DNA from: Pseudomonas sp. Irchel s3f7
GTDB taxonomy: Bacteria > Pseudomonadota > Gammaproteobacteria > Pseudomonadales > Pseudomonadaceae
DNA length: 64,000 nt
Direction: 5' to 3'
Assembly: GCF_900187615.1 (NCBI RefSeq)
Contig: NZ_FYDO01000024.1
Coordinates: 43,526-107,525, forward strand
Made by a program: the position numbers and the translations under genes. The notes beneath the pieces were generated by a model, which searched no databases, was not told where the DNA came from, and saw only the letters and a list, made by a program, of their open reading frames with translations. How positions within the stretch are numbered: the stretch's first letter is position 1; each line of letters begins with the position of its first letter. This document shows, in pieces, positions 50,197 to 58,519 of this stretch.

Positions 50197-50308
50197 AACT
50201 GGTCGCGAGATCAGTCGATGGACCAGGGACCTTAGGTCGGTCTCCTGGACTATCTCCTCATCAGGCTAATCACGGTTTTTGACCCGGCTTTTTGCCGGGT
50301 CTTTTTTT
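50197..50308 (+). ncRNA. prrF: PrrF iron-responsive small RNA
   Basis: About 112 nt starting AACTGGTCGCGAGATCAG, containing the conserved antisense core CTCCTCATCAGGCTAATCAC and ending with a strong terminator (GACCCGGC, TTTTT, GCCGGGTC, seven T). Under low iron PrrF RNAs base-pair with mRNAs of iron-containing proteins and spare iron. Only one copy is seen here, unlike the tandem pair of P. aeruginosa. The rest of the gap 50309-50586 shows only the inverted repeat noted in the findings. Confidence 0.9.
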
Positions 50309-50586
50309 GCCAGTTTTTCTGGCTTTGGCTTCAGGCTAATGAAGTCTTTTTGGGCACTGCCAATTTGAAGGCGCGGATAATATCAAAAGAGCATCAGCTG
50401 GCAAGAGAAGCCCGTCTTCATTAGCTAAAATTAAAATAGAAATAGCACTTGAGAATCAATCGCACAGTCTCTAAGCTGCGTCCGCGTCATGGAGGACGCC
50501 CCCCTCGCACCCCGCAATTTCCCTCGGTTTCACCCCTGTCTTGCGTGTAAAGTAGCTGCGATAAAAATCATATTCAGGAAACGATT

Positions 50587-51738
50587 ATGACCGTGGCGAA
50601 ATCCTCTTTCGATATCAGTGCCAACTTCGACAGTGGCAATATTGAAGTCCTGGATATCAGCAATCCATTGCAAGCATTGTTGGCCATCAAGCCCGATACC
50701 CGCAGCCCGCATTTCCAGTGGTTCCACTTCAAGGCCAGCGGCCTGCATGTCGGCCAGGAACACTGGTTCCGCCTGAGCAACGCCAGCAAATCCTCGTATA
50801 ACAAAGCCTGGGATGGCTATCAGGCCGTCGCTTCCTACGACCACGTCAACTGGTTCCGGGTGCCGACCATTTTCGAAGGCGATTGCCTGCGCTTCAGCCT
50901 CGAAGCTACCGCCACCCACGCCTGGTGTGCCTACTTCGAACCCTACAGCCGTGGCCGCCACGACTGCCTGATCGAGCAAGCCCTGACCAAGGCCGGCACC
51001 GAACTGCTGGCGACCGGCAAGAGCGTCGAAGGGCGTGACATCCAGTTGCTACGCAAAGGCACCGGCGCTGAAGGCCGGCGCAAGGTGTGGATCATCGCCC
51101 AGCAGCATCCGGGCGAGCACATGGCCGAATGGTTCATGGAAGGCGTGATCGAGCGCCTGGAAAAGCGCGACGACCCGGTCCTGAACAAACTGCTGGCCAG
51201 CGCCGACGTGTACCTGGTGCCGAACATGAACCCGGACGGCGCTTTCCACGGTCACCTGCGCACCAACGCCATGGGCCAGGACCTCAATCGCGCCTGGCAA
51301 AGCGCCAGCCAGGAAATCAGCCCGGAGGTCTTTTTCGTACAGCAGCAGATGGAAAAGTACGGCGTCGATCTGTTTCTCGACATCCATGGCGAGGAAGAAA
51401 TCCCTTACGTGTTTACCGCCGGTTGCGAAGGTAATCCCGGTTACACACCGCGCATCGCCAAACTCGAAGAACACTTCCGCAGCCATCTGAAGCACCTGAC
51501 CAAGGACTTCCAGACCGCCCACGGCTACACCCTCGACAAACCAGGCGAAGCCAACATGACCTTGGCCTGCAACAGCGTTGGCCAGCAGTACGACTGCTTG
51601 TCGCTGACCCTGGAAATGCCGTTCAAGGACAACAACGATGCGCCGAATGTGCTGACGGGGTGGTCAGGCAAGCGTTCGAAACAGTTGGGCAAGGATGTGT
51701 TGACGACGGTGGCGGAGATGGTCGACTCCCTGCGTTGA
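50587..51738 (+). CDS. M14-family zinc carboxypeptidase, cytosolic type
   Basis: A 383-residue protein without signal peptide: N-terminal beta-sandwich (1-120) typical of cytosolic carboxypeptidases, then the M14 domain with zinc ligands His174 and Glu177 (HPGEH), His267 (DIHGEEE) and a catalytic-Glu candidate in LTLEMPF. NMNPDGAFHGHLRTNAMGQDLNRAW is the substrate-binding stretch. The substrate in bacteria is unknown. It stands alone downstream of prrF. Confidence 0.9.
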   Translation: MTVAKSSFDISANFDSGNIEVLDISNPLQALLAIKPDTRSPHFQWFHFKASGLHVGQEHWFRLSNASKSSYNKAWDGYQAVASYDHVNWFRVPTIFEGDCLRFSLEATATHAWCAYFEPYSRGRHDCLIEQALTKAGTELLATGKSVEGRDIQLLRKGTGAEGRRKVWIIAQQHPGEHMAEWFMEGVIERLEKRDDPVLNKLLASADVYLVPNMNPDGAFHGHLRTNAMGQDLNRAWQSASQEISPEVFFVQQQMEKYGVDLFLDIHGEEEIPYVFTAGCEGNPGYTPRIAKLEEHFRSHLKHLTKDFQTAHGYTLDKPGEANMTLACNSVGQQYDCLSLTLEMPFKDNNDAPNVLTGWSGKRSKQLGKDVLTTVAEMVDSLR

Positions 51739-51767
51739 TCAACTTCGCAGGAAAATGAGCACACACT

Positions 51768-51795
51768 GTGGCGAGGGAGCTTGCTCCCTCGCCAC
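51768..51795. terminator. Perfect 13-bp hairpin between convergent genes
   Basis: GTGGCGAGGGAGC and GCTCCCTCGCCAC around two T residues; REP-like and terminator-like. Confidence 0.65.
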
Positions 51796-51811
51796 GGATT
51801 TCCGCAGTTTT

Positions 51812-52357
51812 CTAACCGCGATCCCTGCCCCGCAACATGCTGTCCAGCACATCATCGCGGCGCACCCAACCGTGAAACAACGCCGCCGCCAGATGCAGCA
51901 ATACGGTCAAAAACAGCAAATACGCCAGATACCCGTGCGCCTTGCGAAGGAATGCAAACACCTGCGCATTCGCCGACACAATGGATGGCAACTGCAGCGA
52001 ACCACTGAGCATCACCGGCTCACCCGACGCCGAAATCATCGCCCAGCCAAGCAATGGCAAAACCAACATCAAGGCATACAGCAAGACATGCGACGCCTTG
52101 GCCGCCAACACTTGCCAACCCGGCAGGTCCGCCGGCAGCGGTGGTTGCGTGGTGGAGAAGCGCACCACCAGCCGCACGATCACCAGCAGCAAAATGGCGA
52201 TGCCCAAGGGTTTGTGCAGATGGATCAGCCATTCATGTCGCTCAGAGACCGAGGCGACCATACCGGCGCCGATAAACAGCATGGCAATGATCATCAGCGC
52301 CATCAGCCAGTGCAGCAGACGCGCCAGCGGGGCGAAGTGGTTCGGTTGAGTGCTCAT
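51812..52357 (-). CDS. Cytochrome b561
   Basis: A 181-residue four-helix membrane cytochrome b. Histidines in helices (LARLLHWLMALMIIAMLFIG, HLHKPLGIAILLLVIVRL, KASHVLLYALMLVLPLLGW, AHGYLAYLLFLTVLLHLAAALFHGW) fit two heme ligands pairs. It overlaps the upstream catalase-like gene by 4 bases (ATGA). It probably passes electrons from quinol to that periplasmic peroxidase (inference). Confidence 0.9.
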   Translation of the reverse strand: MSTQPNHFAPLARLLHWLMALMIIAMLFIGAGMVASVSERHEWLIHLHKPLGIAILLLVIVRLVVRFSTTQPPLPADLPGWQVLAAKASHVLLYALMLVLPLLGWAMISASGEPVMLSGSLQLPSIVSANAQVFAFLRKAHGYLAYLLFLTVLLHLAAALFHGWVRRDDVLDSMLRGRDRG

Positions 52358-53448
52358 TGCCGGGTCTCCTGTTTGGCGGCGGGCAATTGACTGACTTCGC
52401 TGGTGCGACGCAGGTAGGAATTGGCGTAACCGGCTGAACGAGCGGCGAGTAACGGGTCGTCGGACCCTTCGATCCCGGCAGGCAATACCAGCGGGTCGTA
52501 GTTGATGTCACGGCATTCGCCATTGAGTTGCGGCTGGGTGCTCTCAAGGACCAGGGTCCCGGCGTTCAAGACTTTGCGCCCTGTGGGCCAGGCCTTGCTG
52601 GCGTCGTCGACCGGGTCACCCGGGTTGGCCAGGGTGAGATTCAGTTGCCAGCGCAAGGGTCCTGCGGCGATGCGCTGCACCAGATCCTTTTCCAGAAAGT
52701 CGCCACCTTCGGATGCCATCGCACCCGGCGCGTCTTGCGCCACCGGCACCATGCTCCAGCGCACGGCCTGGCGCTGCCCGGTGGCGTTGACCAGGTAAAA
52801 CGCGTTGACGCTGTTGTAGGTTTCCGTCACATAGCTTGCCGACGGTTTGGCGGTCTTGACCCAAGCCAGGAACGGCGCGGATTCCGGGTGCGAACCGAAG
52901 AACGCCGGCACCGCTTTAGGGTCCGGTTTGCCGGTCGCCGGATCGGGCGACTGGGCCTGTTGAAACTGGTAGAACGCTTCCGGCGTACCCACCGGGAACA
53001 CCGGCATGCTGTTCATCCCGGTGCGCCATTGCTGGCCGTTGGCCTGAGTGAAGCGCAGTGCCAGGCTGCGGATCGGCACGGCGTTGTCCGGCGCATAAGG
53101 ATTACCCGCCGGCAGGGCAAAACGCCCTACCACCGGGGTCCGAGCCTCATTGAACACCTGGGCGGTTGAGTAACTGCGCGCCTCACCGCTGCTTTCGAAG
53201 TGCCCGATCACGCACACGCCTTTGGAGTGGTTGCGACGGAAACCGGGGTGCACGCCGTTGTTGGTTTCCAGCACATTGATCAGCTTTTTCGGCGTCAGGC
53301 GCTGTGGGTCGAAGGTGCCATTGACGTAGGCAAACGCCGCGGCCAGCACAGCGACGACGACGGCAATGCCGGTCAGGCGCAGTGTCAGGCTCGCGGCACT
53401 CAGCGGTGGCCGGTCCGGCCCCGTTGGCGGTGATGATCGATCTACCAT
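52354..53448 (-). CDS. Catalase-family (SrpA-like) peroxidase, membrane-anchored
   Basis: A 364-residue protein with one N-terminal helix (LRLTGIAVVVAVLAAAFAYVNG) and a catalase-core fold: HPGFRRNHSKGVCVIGHFESSGEA and GRFALPAGNPYAPDNAVPIRSLALRF are catalase-like. Such minimal catalases act as peroxidases. ATG 53448 (MVDRSSPPT) is preferred to the longer frame, which would run across the ECF-type promoter. Coupled to cytochrome b561 and divergent from a sigma/anti-sigma pair. Confidence 0.88.
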   Translation of the reverse strand: MVDRSSPPTGPDRPPLSAASLTLRLTGIAVVVAVLAAAFAYVNGTFDPQRLTPKKLINVLETNNGVHPGFRRNHSKGVCVIGHFESSGEARSYSTAQVFNEARTPVVGRFALPAGNPYAPDNAVPIRSLALRFTQANGQQWRTGMNSMPVFPVGTPEAFYQFQQAQSPDPATGKPDPKAVPAFFGSHPESAPFLAWVKTAKPSASYVTETYNSVNAFYLVNATGQRQAVRWSMVPVAQDAPGAMASEGGDFLEKDLVQRIAAGPLRWQLNLTLANPGDPVDDASKAWPTGRKVLNAGTLVLESTQPQLNGECRDINYDPLVLPAGIEGSDDPLLAARSAGYANSYLRRTSEVSQLPAAKQETRQ

Positions 53449-53492
53449 GAAAGACTCCAGGGCCATCGGCCACAAGTGAGAAGAATCAAGCA

Positions 53493-53517
53493 GACGAACC
53501 GCACACCGGTTTATTCC
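53493..53517 (-). promoter_or_regulatory. ECF-type promoter of the peroxidase operon
   Basis: On the minus strand: GGAAT, 16 bases, CGTC (GGAATAAACC as extended -35). Same spacing and sequence pattern as the plus-strand site at 53546, so both operons are probably read by the ECF sigma factor encoded at 53607. Confidence 0.75.
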
Positions 53518-53545
53518 CACGTGTGGTGTTTATTTTTCCAGGCGT

Positions 53546-53570
53546 GGAATAACCTCCCGTACCGGGCGTC
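53546..53570 (+). promoter_or_regulatory. ECF-type promoter of the sigma/anti-sigma operon
   Basis: GGAAT at 53546-53550, 16-base spacer, CGTC at 53567-53570 (GGAATAACC as extended -35), 36 bases before the sigma ATG. Indicates autoregulation. Confidence 0.75.
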
Positions 53571-53606
53571 TTCCTAGTCCACAGCGTAGTGACTAGCCAG
53601 AACCAC

Positions 53607-54113
53607 ATGAACGATATCGACGAACAACTGCGAGAAATCATTCCCCGATTGCGGCGATTTGCTGTGTCGTTGACGCGCAACCCAAGCAGCGCCGACGACC
53701 TGGTCCAGGCCAGCCTGGAGCGTGCGCTGTCGAGTTGGGGTGATAAACGTGTCGACGGTGATTTGCGCGCCTGGCTGTTTTCAATTCTCTATCGCCAATT
53801 TCTCGATGCGCACCGACGTTCCCGTAGGTATGCGCGCATGCTCGAATTTTTCACCGGGCGTGACGACCCACAGCCTTCGGTGGAACGCACCGTCATCGCC
53901 CAGTCGACCCTTACCACCTTCGATCAATTGCCCACCGAGCAACGCGCGTTGCTGCTGTGGGTGTCCGTTGAAGGCCTGAGCTACAAAGAAGTCGCCGAGA
54001 TTCTCGACGTTCCCATCGGCACCGTGATGTCCCGTCTGTCCCGGGCTCGACAGGCTCTGCGCCAGCTCAGCGATGGCGAAATCAACCGCCCTTCCCTGCG
54101 GAGACTCAAATGA
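53607..54113 (+). CDS. ECF RNA polymerase sigma factor
   Basis: A 168-residue ECF sigma factor: region 2 (PRLRRFAVSLTRNPSSADDLVQASLERAL, LRAWLFSILYRQFLDAHRRSRR) and region 4 (LPTEQRALLLWVSVEGLSYKEVAEILDVPIGTVMSRLSRARQAL). ATG 53607 is taken; a GTG at 53589 is possible. It overlaps the anti-sigma gene by 4 bases. The neighbouring peroxidase operon with a matching promoter suggests an oxidative-stress regulon (inference). Confidence 0.92.
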   Translation: MNDIDEQLREIIPRLRRFAVSLTRNPSSADDLVQASLERALSSWGDKRVDGDLRAWLFSILYRQFLDAHRRSRRYARMLEFFTGRDDPQPSVERTVIAQSTLTTFDQLPTEQRALLLWVSVEGLSYKEVAEILDVPIGTVMSRLSRARQALRQLSDGEINRPSLRRLK

Positions 54114-54862
54114 TCAGCATGCCCCCTGACGAGCGTGACCTTCACGCTTACGTCGACCATCAACTCAGCGACGCTGACCGACGTCTGATCGAGACTTTTC
54201 TCACCAGCAACCCGGACGTTGCCGCACAGGTCCGTGCCTGGCAGCAGGACGCCCAGGCACTGCGCGCAGCCCTCGGTGGCGCCTTGCAGCAACCGGCCAA
54301 CCCGGACCTCGATCCGGTTGCGATTCGCCAACGCCTGAAACGCCAGTCGCGCCGTCACCTGGCCAGCGCGGCGGTGTTGTTCATCGCCGTCAGCGTGGGC
54401 GGCGTCAGCGGCTGGCAAGCACGCGAGATGACGATTGCCGCCGCTCCGCTACCGATGACCGACGCCTTGCAGGCGTATCGCCTGATTGCCCAGCAAGGCA
54501 TCCTGCCGGCGGACTACAAGGTCAGCGATGACGGTGACATGCAAGGCTGGCTCGACCGCTATTTCACCCAGGCCAACCGCCTGCCTGACCTCTCGGGTGC
54601 GGGGTTCAAACCGGCCAGTGGGCGATTGCTCAGTACCGAGCAAGGGCCGGCGGCGATGGTGGTTTATGAAAATCAGGGCGGACAGAAAATCAGTTTTTAT
54701 GTCCGGCCACCGGGGCCGAAAAACTTCCTGCTGCCAAGAGGCAGTCGTCGTGATAACGGCTTGCAGGCCGAGTATTGGTCGGGAGGTGGCTACAACTACG
54801 CAATGGTCAGCCCGGCGGACACACCGGCAGCGCAGATGCTCAGACAGACCGCGCAATTCTAG
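54110..54862 (+). CDS. Anti-sigma factor, membrane-anchored
   Basis: A 250-residue protein with an N-terminal sigma-binding region (DERDLHAYVDHQLSDADRRLIETFL, a zinc-anti-sigma-like His pattern but without the CxxC), one membrane helix near residues 83-103 (HLASAAVLFIAVSVGGVSGW) and a periplasmic C-terminal domain. Coupled by ATGA to the sigma gene. The periplasmic part presumably senses the stress. Confidence 0.88.
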   Translation: MISMPPDERDLHAYVDHQLSDADRRLIETFLTSNPDVAAQVRAWQQDAQALRAALGGALQQPANPDLDPVAIRQRLKRQSRRHLASAAVLFIAVSVGGVSGWQAREMTIAAAPLPMTDALQAYRLIAQQGILPADYKVSDDGDMQGWLDRYFTQANRLPDLSGAGFKPASGRLLSTEQGPAAMVVYENQGGQKISFYVRPPGPKNFLLPRGSRRDNGLQAEYWSGGGYNYAMVSPADTPAAQMLRQTAQF

Positions 54863-54950
54863 GGATCAACGTATCGCAGCAAAAACCGGCTCTGGTTACA
54901 CTACGCCGCCGCAGCTCGGGGAGCTCGCCAGTCAATGAAGGTGATATCAC

Positions 54951-56075
54951 GTGGCCGTTCGACCACCCAAACGTTCGCGACTCACACCACGCTGGTCCGC
55001 GTTACGCCGCCTATTTGGCAAGGCATCGGTGCCGGGCTGCGCTGCGAGCGGTCAAGCCATCCACGACTACTTCCGCCACAAGGCGCACTCCCAGGGCTAC
55101 ACGCTCAGCCACAGCCAGCAGCGTGTGATCGACTGCATGGCCTTGTATGCCTCAGCGTTGTCGGGGCCCTCGACGAGCGCCCTTCCCGGCCTTTACTTGC
55201 ATGGCGCCGTGGGGCGAGGCAAAAGCTGGTTGCTCGACGGTTTTTTCCAGGCCGCTCCCCTGGAGAAAAAACAGCGTCTGCACTTCCATGATTTTTTTGC
55301 TCGCCTGCACCAGGGCATGTTCACCCATCGCGAGCAGCCCGACGCATTGACGACTTCTCTGGATGAATTGCTGAGCGATTGTCGGGTGCTGTGTTTCGAT
55401 GAGTTCCATGTGCACGACATCGGCGATGCCATGCTCATCACACGGCTGTTCAAGGCCCTGTTCCAGCGCGGCATCCTGCTGCTGGTCACCTCCAATTACC
55501 CGCCCGAAGGCCTGCTGCCCAACCCGCTGTATCACGCGCGCTTCAAACCGGTGATCGACCTGATCAACACTCGCATGCAGGTCATGGAAGTCGGCGGCCC
55601 CCACGACTATCGCAGCCAGGCCCGCACCCATGCGCAACAGCTCTTCACCCAAGGTCATTACGTCTGGCCGGCCAGCGCCGCACAACGGTTGTCGCTGAAC
55701 CTGCCTGAACGCGACGCGCCGCCCGTGTCACTGCCTGTCGGCACCCGGCAGTTCCAGGCACGGTTCTGCGAAGGACGGCGTATCGGCTTCACCTTCGCCG
55801 ACCTGTGCGACCGCCCCACGGCGGTGATGGACTATCTGGAGTTGTGCCGTCGCTTCGACATCTGGGTCATCGATGACCTGCCGCCACTGAGCGAATGCAC
55901 GATTGCCGCGCAACAGCGCTTTATCAATCTGATCGACGTGCTGTACGACCAGGACAAGCACCTGGTCTTGCTGGGGCAGCACTCGCTGCGTGACAGCCTG
56001 GGCGGTGATGCCATTGATCTGGCGCGCACCCGCAGTCGTTTGGGGCAACTGATGGAAGTCAGGGAGCCGGCCTGA
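54951..56075 (+). CDS. ZapE/AFG1-like AAA ATPase
   Basis: A 374-residue AFG1-type ATPase: Walker A LYLHGAVGRGKSWLLDGFF, Walker B VLCFDEFHVHDIGDAM, sensor LVTSNYPPEGLLPNPLYHARFKPVIDLI. ZapE acts at the constricting division ring; Pseudomonas genomes normally carry a zapE elsewhere, so this may be a second, divergent copy. The GTG start at 54951 has AAGG about 10 bases upstream. Confidence 0.85.
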   Translation: MAVRPPKRSRLTPRWSALRRLFGKASVPGCAASGQAIHDYFRHKAHSQGYTLSHSQQRVIDCMALYASALSGPSTSALPGLYLHGAVGRGKSWLLDGFFQAAPLEKKQRLHFHDFFARLHQGMFTHREQPDALTTSLDELLSDCRVLCFDEFHVHDIGDAMLITRLFKALFQRGILLLVTSNYPPEGLLPNPLYHARFKPVIDLINTRMQVMEVGGPHDYRSQARTHAQQLFTQGHYVWPASAAQRLSLNLPERDAPPVSLPVGTRQFQARFCEGRRIGFTFADLCDRPTAVMDYLELCRRFDIWVIDDLPPLSECTIAAQQRFINLIDVLYDQDKHLVLLGQHSLRDSLGGDAIDLARTRSRLGQLMEVREPA

Positions 56076-56155
56076 CAGGAAACATGCCGTTGCCGCTATC
56101 ATGTCGCCCATTCCCGGGCCCAGTGCCTGCTCCTTGATCAATAGCGAACCTGTTC

Positions 56156-57469
56156 ATGCACACCCTTGCACAATTGCGCGCCGGCCAGCTGTCGGGCATC
56201 ACACGCCTGGATCTGGCCGAAGACCTGAGCGAATTCCCACAGGAAATTTTCGCGCTGGCGGACTCGCTCGAGGTGCTCAACCTCAGCGGCAATGCCTTGA
56301 GCTCGCTGCCAGAAGACTTGCACCGCCTGACTCGATTGCGCGTGCTGTTCTGTTCCGATAACCGCTTCACCGAGTTGCCGGCCTGCCTCGGCCAATGCGC
56401 CGAATTGACAATGATCGGCTTCAAGGCCAACCGCATTGCCCATGTCCCCGGCACTGCGTTGCCGCCGCGGCTGCGTTGGCTGATTCTCACCGACAATTGC
56501 GTCGAAACGCTGCCGGTTGAGTTGGGAGAATGTCTGCACCTGCAAAAGCTCATGCTCGCGGGAAACCGTTTGCAAGCGTTGCCGGCGTCGTTGCGCAATT
56601 GTCATCGGCTGGAGCTGATCCGCATCGCCGCCAATCAGTTGACCGAATTACCGCAATGGCTGCTGGCCCTGCCAAGCCTGACGTGGCTGGCCTATGCCGG
56701 TAACCCGCTGGAAACCGAAGCCGATGCCGCCGCCCTCGACGCCACCCCGCGCATTGACTGGTCGACGTTGCGCCTGGAACAACAACTGGGCGAAGGCGCC
56801 TCCGGGGTCATCCATCAGGCCCTCTGGCAACCGGCCCATCAACCGGCAGTGCCGGTTGCGGTCAAGCTCTACAAAGGCGAGATGACCAGCGATGGTTCAC
56901 CGCTGCATGAGATGAATGCGTGCATTACCGCCGGTCTGCACCCGAACCTGATCCGCGTCGAAGGCCGGATTGTGGATCACCCGCAGGAAACGGCCGGGCT
57001 GGTCATGCAACTGATCGCGCCGAGTTACCGCAACCTCGCCGGACTGCCAAGCCTGGCGTCCTGCAGCCGTGACGTGTATGCCGACGACCTGCGTTTCAGC
57101 GCGGCGGTGGCGCTGCGTATCGCTTGTGGTATCGCATCGGTCGCCGAGCACCTGCACCGGCATGGCATCACCCACGGCGATCTCTACGGCCACAACATCT
57201 TGTGGAATGAGCACGGTGACTGTCTGCTGGGCGATTTTGGCGCAGCGTCGTTTCACGCCACGGATGACAGCCTTGCAAGCCAGGCGTTGCAGCGAATCGA
57301 AGTGCGGGCGTTCGGGGTGTTGCTGGGGGAATTGCTGGAGCGGATCGACTCAGGGTTGAGCGATGAGCAGCGAGAGGTGCTGGAAGACTTGCAGCAGCAA
57401 TGTTGTCAGCCGCAAGTGCTGACTCGACCTGGGTTCAATGAAATTATCCAGGCGTTGAATGCCACCTGA
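56156..57469 (+). CDS. Leucine-rich-repeat protein kinase
   Basis: A 437-residue fusion. Residues 1-195 hold about seven leucine-rich repeats (LEVLNLSGNALSSLPEDL, LQKLMLAGNRLQALPASL and others). Residues 205-437 form a protein kinase: glycine loop LGEGASGV, Lys237 in VAVKLYKG, catalytic Asp342 in HGDLYGHN (HGD rather than HRD) and Asp360 in GDFGAASF. No signal peptide or membrane helix, so it is cytosolic. Key residues are intact; substrate unknown. It starts 80 bases after the ZapE-like gene. Confidence 0.88.
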   Translation: MHTLAQLRAGQLSGITRLDLAEDLSEFPQEIFALADSLEVLNLSGNALSSLPEDLHRLTRLRVLFCSDNRFTELPACLGQCAELTMIGFKANRIAHVPGTALPPRLRWLILTDNCVETLPVELGECLHLQKLMLAGNRLQALPASLRNCHRLELIRIAANQLTELPQWLLALPSLTWLAYAGNPLETEADAAALDATPRIDWSTLRLEQQLGEGASGVIHQALWQPAHQPAVPVAVKLYKGEMTSDGSPLHEMNACITAGLHPNLIRVEGRIVDHPQETAGLVMQLIAPSYRNLAGLPSLASCSRDVYADDLRFSAAVALRIACGIASVAEHLHRHGITHGDLYGHNILWNEHGDCLLGDFGAASFHATDDSLASQALQRIEVRAFGVLLGELLERIDSGLSDEQREVLEDLQQQCCQPQVLTRPGFNEIIQALNAT

Positions 57470-57483
57470 CCGCTTCGCGGTCA

Positions 57484-57558
57484 ATCGCGAGCAGGCTCGC
57501 TCCCACAGGTTTTGTGTCATCTACACAAATCCCTGTGGGAGCGAGCCTGCTCGCGATG
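57484..57558. repeat. REPIN hairpin
   Basis: ATCGCGAGCAGGCTCGCTCC faces GGAGCGAGCCTGCTCGCGAT about 35 bases apart. Confidence 0.85.
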
Positions 57559-57598
57559 ACGGCCTGCCAGGCAACAGAACCGTCATTGACACAAAGAC

Positions 57599-58303
57599 TT
57601 AACCCGCCAACCCGACAAACATATCCTGTACGTCGTCATGGTTATCGAGGCCTTCCAAAAAGGCTTCAACTTCAGCCATCTGCTCATCGCTCAGGCCGCT
57701 GACCGGGTTTTTCGGCTGGTAGCCCAGTTTGGCCGACAGCACGGTGAAGCCTTGTTCCGGCAGGGCTTTCTGTACCGCGTCCAGGTCCGTAGGTTCGGTC
57801 AGGAACAGGGTCGCACCGTCTTCACCCGGCTCGAAATCCTGAGCACCGGCTTCGATGGCGGCCATTTCCGGATCGGCGTCCGGGGTGTCCGGCGAGGCTT
57901 CGATCATGCCCACGTGGTTGAAGTCCCACGCCACCGAGCCCGAAGCGCCCAATTGCCCCTTGCGGAACGCCACGCGAATTTCCGCCACGGTACGGTTGAT
58001 GTTGTCGGTGACGCATTCAACGATCAACGGCACTTGATGCGGTGCGAACCCTTCATAGGTCACGCGATGGTATTGCACGGTTTCGCCCAACAGGCCCGCA
58101 CCTTTCTTGATGGCGCGATCCAGGGTTTCCTTGGGCATTGAGGCTTTCTTGGCCTGTTCGACCACCAGACGCAGGTGTGCGTTGGTGGTGGTATCGGCAC
58201 CGTTGCGTGCAGCGATGGTGATTTCCTTCACCAGTTTGCCGAAGATCTTGCCTTTGGCATTGGCTGCCGCTTCTTTGTGTTTAACCTTCCACTGTGCGCC
58301 CAT
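57599..58303 (-). CDS. YebC/PmpR-family protein
   Basis: A 234-residue YebC-fold protein: MGAQWKVKHKEAAANAKGKIFGKLVKEI, HLRLVVEQAKKASMPKETLDRAIKKGAG, YEGFAPHQVPLIVECVTDNINRT. The N-terminus MGAQWKVKHKE differs from the AGHSKW start of the ruvC-linked YebC, so it is a second-type paralog. YebC proteins act as DNA-binding regulators or, as shown more recently for some, in translation of proline stretches; which applies here is open. Confidence 0.9.
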   Translation of the reverse strand: MGAQWKVKHKEAAANAKGKIFGKLVKEITIAARNGADTTTNAHLRLVVEQAKKASMPKETLDRAIKKGAGLLGETVQYHRVTYEGFAPHQVPLIVECVTDNINRTVAEIRVAFRKGQLGASGSVAWDFNHVGMIEASPDTPDADPEMAAIEAGAQDFEPGEDGATLFLTEPTDLDAVQKALPEQGFTVLSAKLGYQPKNPVSGLSDEQMAEVEAFLEGLDNHDDVQDMFVGLAG

Positions 58304-58519
58304 TACTCACTCTCTTGTCGATGGCGCCGAGACATCTATTGGCCGACGCTTTGCGCAAGTTTATACGGCCTAAAGTCGGCAATCGACCAAAAATTCTGAC
58401 GTGCATCGACATCTTCACCGGCGGTTGTAGGGCGATTCTGAAAAGTCGATTTGCGATGACCACAAAGCGCTGCGGTTTCGTACCCTCTTCACCCGTATTC
58501 CATGGCAGCAGCGAGCTCG

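Noticed and set aside
50440..50475. Possible second Fur box (GAGAATCAAT) upstream of the M14 gene
   Set aside because: Too few matches to the Fur consensus and no promoter elements in phase.
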